Origin: Caryophanales bacterium UBA6985
Lineage (GTDB): Bacteria; Bacillota_I; Bacilli_A; RF39; UBA660
DNA: 10,307 bases
Direction of reading: 5' to 3'
Assembly: GCA_002450035.1 (NCBI GenBank)
Contig: DJYF01000007.1
Span: forward strand, 1 to 10,307
Of the stretch, positions 6,036 to 10,307 are shown in pieces. Each line of letters starts with the position of its first letter. Within the stretch, counting starts at the first letter, position 1. The notes under the pieces are model-generated. The model was given only the letters and a program-made list of their open reading frames with translations. It ran no database searches and was not told where the DNA came from. The translations under genes and the position numbers were made by a program.

Positions 6036-6218
6036 ATGGTTAGTGGTAAAATATATAAAGCTTATGCTTCTATAATTAAAGGTGGCAAACCTCAGGAGTA
6101 TATTTCTATTGAAAATGAATTTGGTGTTCTTCTTATTGATAAAGAATTATTTGTAATATCTTTTAAAGATGAGAAAGAAATACCTTTTTATCAAAAAGAA
6201 TTAATAGCTACATTATGA
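6036..6218 (+). CDS. Hypothetical small protein, 60 aa
   Basis: Unrecognised 60-aa protein with repeated short strands (KIYKAYASIIKGG, QEYISIENEFGVLLI, ELFVISFKDE), suggesting a small beta barrel or SH3-like fold. There are no cysteines and no membrane segment. Its TGA overlaps the ATG of the Gp157-like gene, so translation of the two is likely coupled. Position just before Gp157 and DUF932 genes suggests a shared role, but there is nothing in the sequence to define it. Confidence 0.65.
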   Translation: MVSGKIYKAYASIIKGGKPQEYISIENEFGVLLIDKELFVISFKDEKEIPFYQKELIATL

Positions 6219-6916
6219 GTAATATTTTTCAAATTTCACAAGACCTTCTTGATGCATTTCAAGAATTAGAAGACAACGGTGGTGAACTTACTGACGAGCT
6301 TGAAGCTAAACTTACTGTTTCTCAAGCTGATTTTAAGACTAAAATAAAGTCTTATACTGACGTTATCAAATATACTGAAGGTGATATTAGAGTTATAGAC
6401 AAAGAAATTGCTCGTCTTAAAGAACTTAAAGACTCTAAGAATAAAGCTATTGCTCGTCTTGAAAAGACAATTATTTGGGCTATAAGTATGTTTGGTGAAG
6501 CTAACAAATCTGGCAATAAGTTTGTCGATTTTGGTACAGGAAAAGTTACTATTCGCAATACAGAAAAGGTAGAAGTCGATGATGAGTTTGCAGAAGATGC
6601 TGTTAATAAATTTATGGAACAAATTAGAGAAATAGCATTTACTGGAGAACTTGCAAACAATGATATTGAAGACCTTGTAACTCTTCCTGACGATGTTATC
6701 AACGGTGTTACTGCTAAGATTTCTGTAGACGTTCCTCTTAAAGAATTTTATGGTTCTGCTGGTAATATTCTTAGAGCTCTTTACGCTTCAAATAAAGTCT
6801 TTAAATATGCTCCTAGTATAAATAAGACTGAACTTAAGACTGCTCTTAAAGAAAATCCAGAAGCTTATCCGATGCTTGCTCATTTAGTTCCTAATCAAAC
6901 TTTAACTATTAAATAA
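6215..6916 (+). CDS. Siphovirus Gp157-like coiled-coil protein
   Basis: The first ~135 of 233 residues show the Gp157 pattern: a short helix with LLDAFQELED and an acidic linker (GGELTDELEAKL), then a long coiled coil (about residues 40-95, ending EIARLKELKDSKNKAIARLEKTI) and the strand pair FGTGKVTIRNTEKVEVDDEF (about 108-127), which corresponds to the family's conserved 'r.t..v.v.de' end. Gp157 was named from a streptococcal phage protein linked to phage resistance, but its biochemistry is unclear. The last ~100 residues, with DVPLKEFYGSAGNILRAL and KTALKENPEAYPMLAHL, are not part of the usual family length and may be a second domain. ATGA overlap with the previous gene. The DUF932 gene follows by three bases. 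Confidence 0.75.
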   Translation: MSNIFQISQDLLDAFQELEDNGGELTDELEAKLTVSQADFKTKIKSYTDVIKYTEGDIRVIDKEIARLKELKDSKNKAIARLEKTIIWAISMFGEANKSGNKFVDFGTGKVTIRNTEKVEVDDEFAEDAVNKFMEQIREIAFTGELANNDIEDLVTLPDDVINGVTAKISVDVPLKEFYGSAGNILRALYASNKVFKYAPSINKTELKTALKENPEAYPMLAHLVPNQTLTIK

Positions 6917-6919
6917 ATT

Positions 6920-7987
6920 ATGTCTAAGTACAGGTATAGAGGTCTTCCTTGGGGTGGTAGTATAGGTCATGATGTTAAAGACTGTACCACTTCAAAAGAA
7001 GTATTAGATGAAGCTGGTCTTAATTTTCATGTTGAAAAATGTGAACTTGTAGCCAGAATGCCTTTTAGTATTAATGGTAACAATGAAATAAATGAAACTA
7101 TGGGTGACTTTGCTCACAATGGTAACATTTATAGAGATTGTCCAAACGGTTATGCAACTTATCGTACAGATAAGAATATTCCTCTAGGTATTGTTAAGTC
7201 TAAATATGAAGTTGTACAAAATCAAGATGCTTTTGACTTCATAGATAATGCTATTGGTAAAGATAAAGCTCGTTTCCAATATGCAGGTTGTTTTGGCTAT
7301 GGACATAAAGTGTTCATTACAGCTAAGCTTCCCCTTGAAACTAAAGTAGGTGACGATCCTATTGATAATTATCTTGTCTTTAGTACATCTCATGATGGAA
7401 CTAGTAGTATTGACGTTCTGTTTACTCCTGTAAGAGTTTTCTGCTTTAATTGTATGCCTTCTGCCATTAAAGAAGCTGATGCTCATATTAGAATTAGGCA
7501 TACTAAGACTGCACAAGACCGTCTTGATTTTGGTGTTGATATGCTTCGTACAGCACTTAAATATGCTAAAGATTCTCAAGAACTTTATGAAAGTCTTCTT
7601 ACTATTAAAATGAACGACAATCAAGTTCGAGATTATATTGCTAGATTGACTCTTACTCCTGCTGAATATGCTTCAGTTATTGCTGAAAGTAAAGACTATA
7701 CTGTAAGAAAGATATTCGATAAAGATTGGCTTACTCTTCAGAAAACTGGTATTACTACTAGAAAGGCAAACATTCTTAATACTGTCTTTGATTATTATCA
7801 AACTGGTATTGCTCAAGAACATATTATTGGAACAGCTTGGGGTGCATATAATGCTATCACAGGCTATTACAGTAATGTTAAAGAGCAAGATGGTGAAAAG
7901 AGAATGAATAATCTTGTCTTTGGTGGTGATAGACTTGCTATGTGTCGTGCTCTTGGAGAAGTTATGACTTTCAGAGAAGCAGTTTAG
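6920..7987 (+). CDS. DUF932 / phage-plasmid-like protein (TIGR03299 type)
   Basis: A 355-aa DUF932 protein. Recognisable parts in order: GLPWGGSIGHDVKDCTTSKEVLDEAGL (about residues 8-34), the family's 'W-x-G-x-G' opening and 'agLdw' region; IPLGIVKSKYEVVQNQDAFDFID (about 88-110), the most conserved block; KVFITAKLP and DDPIDNYLVFSTSHDGTSSI (about 130-161), with the typical 'HDGs' turn; RVFCFNCMPSAI (about 171-182), matching the R-x-x-C-x-N block; then IRHT and a helical C-terminus ending in GGDRLAMCRALGEVM. Family members are common in phages and plasmids; no activity is established, and a role in DNA replication or repair is only suggested by gene company. It ends with TAG, the only TAG stop in the window; reading through it gives 24 more codons. 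Confidence 0.88.
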   Translation: MSKYRYRGLPWGGSIGHDVKDCTTSKEVLDEAGLNFHVEKCELVARMPFSINGNNEINETMGDFAHNGNIYRDCPNGYATYRTDKNIPLGIVKSKYEVVQNQDAFDFIDNAIGKDKARFQYAGCFGYGHKVFITAKLPLETKVGDDPIDNYLVFSTSHDGTSSIDVLFTPVRVFCFNCMPSAIKEADAHIRIRHTKTAQDRLDFGVDMLRTALKYAKDSQELYESLLTIKMNDNQVRDYIARLTLTPAEYASVIAESKDYTVRKIFDKDWLTLQKTGITTRKANILNTVFDYYQTGIAQEHIIGTAWGAYNAITGYYSNVKEQDGEKRMNNLVFGGDRLAMCRALGEVMTFREAV

Positions 7988-7994
7988 AGTAATC

Positions 7995-8040
7995 TTCTTT
8001 ATGGGGGAGTTAGTAGTGCTATTAGCTCCCCCGTAAAAAG
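7995..8040 (+). other. Very stable GGGGGAG/CTCCCCC hairpin, terminator candidate
   Basis: ATGGGGGAGTTAGTA (8001-8015) pairs with TATTAGCTCCCCCGT (8020-8034) around a GTGC loop with three G-U pairs, and A-T pairs extend the stem outward. It follows the DUF932 stop by 13 bases. There is no T-run after it on either strand, so it is not a textbook terminator; it could stop polymerase, protect the 3' end or be processed. Confidence 0.7.
8025..8035 (-). repeat. TACGGGGGAGC word, copy 3 (inverted)
   Basis: Right arm of the hairpin after the DUF932 gene, as GCTCCCCCGTA. The left arm carries the near copy TATGGGGGAGT (8000-8010). Confidence 0.8.
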
Positions 8041-8095
8041 AATATGTGATAACATAATTTAACACTATTATTATAAATTATATAAATTTTATTAT

Positions 8096-8103
8096 TATAT
8101 TTG
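8096..8103 (+). promoter_or_regulatory. Possible -7 promoter box for third operon
   Basis: TATATTTG fits the Bacteroidetes -7 consensus TAnnTTTG and lies in a very AT-rich gap 29 bases before the ATG at 8132. No TTTG is found at the -33 position, so the promoter is weak, activated or wrongly called. Confidence 0.45.
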
Positions 8104-8131
8104 TACGATTATTAATATAAATACTTAGATT

Positions 8132-8437
8132 ATGAAAGAGTTAAAAGAAACTGTAGCACTTATGACAAGTGCTGATTATAAGGAAAGATTTCAAGCTGAA
8201 TATTATCAACTAGAAACTCGTTATCTTAAGCTTAAAGCTATGTGTGACAAATGGGATAAAGATGAACTTGATTTTGTTCCTACTTGTCCTCGTAAGGTGT
8301 ATACTGCACAACTTGAATATATGCTTGGCTATATAGCTATTCTTATTGATAGAGCAAATATAGAAAAAGTTGATATCATTATAGATGATATTATTCGTGC
8401 TGATTATCAAGCTCTTCCTGCAACAAAATCTAATTAA
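8132..8437 (+). CDS. crAss001_48-related small phage protein, 101 aa
   Basis: The N-terminal pattern SADYKERFQAEYYQLETRYLKLKAMCDKW, a long charged helix, followed by a basic-Cys turn (CPRKVYTAQLEYMLGYIAILIDRANIE) resembles a widespread family of small phage proteins described as crAss001_48-related. In that family two helices, the second with 'Q-x3-M-x2-Y-x2-I-L-x2-R', pack as a helical hairpin; the match here is by memory of the pattern, so it is moderate. No function is known. It is the first gene after the 8096-8103 promoter box and is separated by three bases from the dUTPase gene. The call supports, but does not prove, Crassvirales origin. Confidence 0.6.
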   Translation: MKELKETVALMTSADYKERFQAEYYQLETRYLKLKAMCDKWDKDELDFVPTCPRKVYTAQLEYMLGYIAILIDRANIEKVDIIIDDIIRADYQALPATKSN

Positions 8438-8440
8438 ATT

Positions 8441-9118
8441 ATGATTGCTACTTATATTCAAGACCTAACTACGATTGAAGCTTGTCAATGGACAGGTGAT
8501 AACGTAGAAGAAATAAAAAGTTTTGTAACTCCTATTGCTGAATATCTTGAGGATGAATCTGCTATTTTAATTAAAGGTGTTAAAGCGTATATTGGAGATT
8601 ATATTATAAAAAACGATAACGATGAGTTTTATATCTGTGGTCGTTACGTTTTTGAAGAAGCTTATAAACGTGTAAACAAAATGGTTAAAGTTAAAGTTGT
8701 AAATGCAGGTAATCAACCTCTTCCTGCTTATGCTACTGCACAAAGTGCTGGCATGGACTTGAGAGCAAACATTGAAGAACCTATTGTTCTTAAACCTCTT
8801 AAGAGAGTTCTTGTTCCTACAGGATTGCATATTGCTCTCCATGAAGGTTATGAAGCTCAAATTCGTCCTCGTAGTGGACTTGCACTTAAGAAAGGTATCA
8901 GTTGTCTTAATACTCCAGGTACTATTGACGCTGACTATCGTGGAGATGTAGGAGTTATTCTTATTAACTTGTCTGATGAAGACTTTGTTATTAATCCTGG
9001 TGAGCGTATTGCTCAAATGATTATTAATAAGTTTGAAAAGATTGAATTTGAACTTGTTGATAGTCTTGAAGAAAGTGAACGTGGTGAAGGTGGATTTGGT
9101 TCTACTGGAACAAAATAA
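8441..9118 (+). CDS. dut: dUTPase with extra N-terminal phage domain
   Basis: Trimeric dUTPase hydrolyses dUTP to dUMP and pyrophosphate, keeping uracil out of phage DNA and feeding thymidylate synthesis. All five motifs are present: [10 protein letters not shown] (102-110), [11 protein letters not shown] (142-150), [23 protein letters not shown] (157-176, with catalytic Asp163 and Tyr166), [11 protein letters not shown] (186-194), [11 protein letters not shown] (214-223). The dUTPase part alone (about 81-225) has normal length and could start at Met81 (base 8681). The first 80 residues, [18 protein letters not shown] (12-29) through [30 protein letters not shown] (49-78), match a small domain usually encoded as a separate phage protein ('ieA-x-QWTG ... 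GDYiIkg-x-x-gEFYpC'). So this looks like a fusion, or an internal start making two products. Confidence 0.92.
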   Translation: MIATYIQDLTTIEACQWTGDNVEEIKSFVTPIAEYLEDESAILIKGVKAYIGDYIIKNDNDEFYICGRYVFEEAYKRVNKMVKVKVVNAGNQPLPAYATAQSAGMDLRANIEEPIVLKPLKRVLVPTGLHIALHEGYEAQIRPRSGLALKKGISCLNTPGTIDADYRGDVGVILINLSDEDFVINPGERIAQMIINKFEKIEFELVDSLEESERGEGGFGSTGTK

Positions 9119-9454
9119 ATGGCACATCCTAAAAGAAGTAAAATTATGATTATTAAGAAACTTATTGAAGTAAATAGACATGCTTGTGACAACATTGCTG
9201 GTCTAGAAGATGCTCTGCAAAATGCAGAAGTTGTTGATGAAAAAGCTAAAGTAAATTTCGGAAACCTTTGTGTTGCACTTCGTGGTTTTAGAATGGTAGC
9301 TGATGCTACTGAGGCTATCCTTATCAATGAGAATGTACTCAAAGGTGACGATGGTAATTTCTATCAGAAAGTAGAAGAAGAAGTTCCTGATACTAAAAAT
9401 ATGCCAGGTAGTGATTTTGATGTAGACGCACAAAAGATTAAAGCTAATGAATAA
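9119..9454 (+). CDS. Hypothetical protein, 111 aa
   Basis: Unrecognised. Starts directly after the dUTPase stop at ATG 9119; the in-frame ATG at 9146 (MIIKKLIEVNRHACDN) is an equally plausible start and would remove a basic nine-residue leader. The body is helical: DNIAGLEDALQNAEVV, FGNLCVALRGFRMVADATEAILIN. The C-terminus is acidic (KVEEEVPDTKNMPGSDFDVDAQKI), probably disordered. No metal or catalytic motif. The 3' end overlaps the thioredoxin-like gene by 8 bases. Its sandwiched position suggests a link to nucleotide metabolism, but this is guesswork. Confidence 0.7.
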   Translation: MAHPKRSKIMIIKKLIEVNRHACDNIAGLEDALQNAEVVDEKAKVNFGNLCVALRGFRMVADATEAILINENVLKGDDGNFYQKVEEEVPDTKNMPGSDFDVDAQKIKANE

Positions 9455-9716
9455 GATTGTGTTAATAACAACGGAGGGTTGTGAAGGATGTTCTATTATG
9501 AGATATTCTATTAATAGTGCTCTCCTTTATAGCAGTAAAGAAATTGAGTTTGAGGTAAAAGATGTTTCTGAAATAAACGGTGCTGAAAGGCATAAGTTAA
9601 GATTAACTGATTTTCCTACTACTCTTTTCTATAAAGATGGTAATCTAGTTCGTAAAGAAATTGGAACCAGACCTTATATTGTAGTTCTTCGTTGGATTGA
9701 CATAGATTTTAAATAA
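9447..9716 (+). CDS. Small thioredoxin/glutaredoxin-fold protein, 89 aa
   Basis: The N-terminus KIVLITTEGCEGCSIM carries a C12-E-G-C15 redox motif placed at the end of the first strand, as in thioredoxin and glutaredoxin. The second half has DFPTTLFYKDGNLVRKEIG (55-73), with the cis-proline (P57) and the strand-turn-strand of the fold. Both cysteines are present, so dithiol activity is plausible. Such phage proteins usually donate electrons to ribonucleotide reductase or act on host redox targets; neither partner is visible here. At 89 residues it is glutaredoxin-sized. The gene overlaps the preceding stop by 8 bases and is the last of the + strand block, followed by a hairpin at 9751-9778. 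Confidence 0.8.
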   Translation: MNKIVLITTEGCEGCSIMRYSINSALLYSSKEIEFEVKDVSEINGAERHKLRLTDFPTTLFYKDGNLVRKEIGTRPYIVVLRWIDIDFK

Positions 9717-9750
9717 CTTATTTTTCTTTTACTATTTTGTGTTGTAGGTT

Positions 9751-9790
9751 GGGGTGCTAGTAATACGGCTAGCACCCTTAATTATTTTAA
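9751..9790 (+). terminator. Hairpin terminator after third operon
   Basis: GGGTGCTAG (9752-9760) pairs perfectly with CTAGCACCC (9769-9777) around an eight-base loop, with a further G-U pair at the base, followed by TTAATTATTTT. The T-run is interrupted, so the terminator is moderate. The left arm can also pair with 9794-9805. Confidence 0.65.
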
Positions 9791-9798
9791 GGATATTA

Positions 9799-9809
9799 GC
9801 TCCCCCGTA
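9799..9809 (-). repeat. TACGGGGGAGC word, copy 4 (inverted)
   Basis: Lies after the last + strand gene. Similarity to copy 3 extends on both sides (TATTAGCTCCCCCGTA, then AAAGAAT and TGTGAT). Confidence 0.8.
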
Positions 9810-9912
9810 GAAAGAATGTGATTAGTTATCTTGATGATGCTTATACTAGTGTTAAAGATTATCTTGCACAGGTTTTGTTGTTATTACTTTAGTAATATCT
9901 TATTGTAAAACT

Positions 9913-10012
9913 CTCTATTTGCTATCTATCGTTCTTTCTGTTGCGAGTTAGTATCTAATATGATTAAGATATAAGGCTAAAATTTGAAGGTCTGAAATCG
10001 AATTTTAAAATG
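9913..10012 (+). repeat. Noncoding repeat element, copy B
   Basis: Diverged copy of 3698-3796. The terminal hairpin is kept: TAAAATTTGA (9978-9987) pairs with TCGAATTTTA (9998-10007), one G-U pair, around AGGTCTGAAA; the loop keeps CTGAAA from copy A. It is followed 28 bases later by a strong terminator, so it could be the body of a small RNA made from a promoter not seen here. Confidence 0.6.
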
Positions 10013-10040
10013 TGTTGTGATTTTAAGTGTGTTTAAAGTA

Positions 10041-10084
10041 AATCCCAAGTTGCTCATGATGAGTAGCTTGGGATTCTTTTTTTT
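10041..10084 (+). terminator. Strong rho-independent terminator at convergent border
   Basis: AATCCCAAGTTGCTCA (10041-10056) pairs with TGAGTAGCTTGGGATT (10060-10075), 16 bp with two G-U pairs and a TGA loop, followed by C and eight Ts. Read on the opposite strand the stem is followed by TTTACTTT, so it may also stop transcripts from the minus-strand gene ending at 10099. Confidence 0.85.
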
Positions 10085-10098
10085 GCTATCGTAGAGTA

Positions 10099-10307
10099 TT
10101 ACTCCTTAATCCACTTAGCTATATCTTTTACAGGTATTATACTAAGCATATTATCTCCAAGTTTGTAGTAATGATTATCATCAGCAATGTTAGCAATTGC
10201 ATTGATACCTCTCCAAACAGGAATACGACGTTCAATATAAACTTTAAGTTTATGTTCTCCAGCATATTTACCTGAATGATAATATGGGTCATAATCTTCA
10301 CCTTCAA
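10099..10307 (-). CDS. C-terminal end of unknown minus-strand protein (5' truncated)
   Basis: On the minus strand a frame runs from the window edge to TAA at 10101-10099, giving 68 residues that start EGEDYDPYYHSGKYAGEH and end KDIAKWIKE. Codon use matches the phage. The visible part alternates strand-like stretches (HKLKVYIERRIPVW, HYYKLGDNMLSIIPV), and no known motif can be named. The gene starts outside the window. It converges on the + strand genes at the 10041-10084 terminator and so belongs to an opposite gene block; whether that is the structural or transcription module of the phage cannot be seen. Confidence 0.7.
   Translation of the reverse strand, partial: EGEDYDPYYHSGKYAGEHKLKVYIERRIPVWRGINAIANIADDNHYYKLGDNMLSIIPVKDIAKWIKE

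Larger units (their letters stand above)
9717..10098. other. Noncoding region between convergent genes
   Basis: This 382-bp gap has no credible gene. It holds a hairpin (9751-9778), a CTCCCCC word (9799-9809), repeat element B (9913-10012) and a strong terminator (10041-10084). The best short frame, GTG 9818 to TAG 9892, has 24 codons and ends in a run of leucines. Confidence 0.6.

Noticed and set aside
7988..8131. tRNA genes or CRISPR-like repeats in the gaps
   Set aside because: No cloverleaf with a T-loop motif and no regularly spaced repeats are visible in any of the gaps.
3381..9433. Long minus-strand open frames opposite the + strand genes
   Set aside because: They are full of Ser/Thr/Phe/Ile strings typical of complements of AT-rich coding sequence and match no family.
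9818..9892. Short frame from GTG with phage-like codons (VISYLDDAYTSVKDYLAQ, then a leucine run) next to a CTCCCCC word
   Set aside because: Only 24 codons, non-ATG start and ends in a low-complexity leucine run; may be a gene remnant but nothing supports expression.

Overview
The window reads as a piece of a tailed-phage genome, most likely a crAss-like phage (Crassvirales) or a close relative infecting Bacteroidales. The evidence is a strongly AT-rich composition, dense short genes that often overlap by ATGA or a few bases, a promoter of the Bacteroides type (TTG, about 18 bases, TATCTTTG) and a phage replication and nucleotide gene set: Toprim primase, ATP-dependent DNA ligase, DUF1599-like protein, Gp157-like protein, DUF932 protein, dUTPase and a thioredoxin-fold protein. 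The assignment to Crassvirales is inference from gene content; no capsid, portal, terminase or polymerase gene lies here.

Layout. (1) 1-3617, + strand: the 3' end of a DnaG/Toprim primase, four small unknown genes (one with four cysteines), an ATP-dependent DNA ligase with a WGR-like N-terminus, a small membrane protein and an unknown protein, ending at a hairpin terminator (3626-3668). (2) 3669-3853: a noncoding block holding repeat element A and a good Bacteroides-type promoter whose predicted start falls on the next ATG. (3) 3854-7987, + strand: an unknown 72-aa protein, a DUF1599 protein, a run of tiny genes (two single-pass membrane proteins, a zinc-ribbon-like protein, a possible NUMOD4-like protein), then Gp157-like and DUF932 proteins. 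(4) 7988-8131: a very stable GGGGGAG/CTCCCCC hairpin and a weaker promoter. (5) 8132-9716, + strand: a crAss001_48-like protein, dUTPase with an extra N-terminal phage domain, an unknown protein and a small thioredoxin-like protein. (6) 9717-10098: noncoding; a hairpin, a second CTCCCCC word, repeat element B and a strong terminator. (7) 10099-10307, - strand: the 3' end of an unknown gene, so transcription converges here, as expected at the border between two oppositely oriented phage gene blocks.

Taken together the + strand genes look like an early/middle replication, repair and nucleotide-supply block: primase and ligase act on lagging-strand synthesis, dUTPase keeps uracil out of DNA, and Gp157/DUF932 proteins are common companions in phage replication regions. 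The least ordinary part is the noncoding DNA. Two diverged copies of a ~100-nt element share a conserved hairpin and loop, and an 11-base word (TACGGGGGAGC) occurs four times exactly, twice in each orientation, mostly at gene ends.
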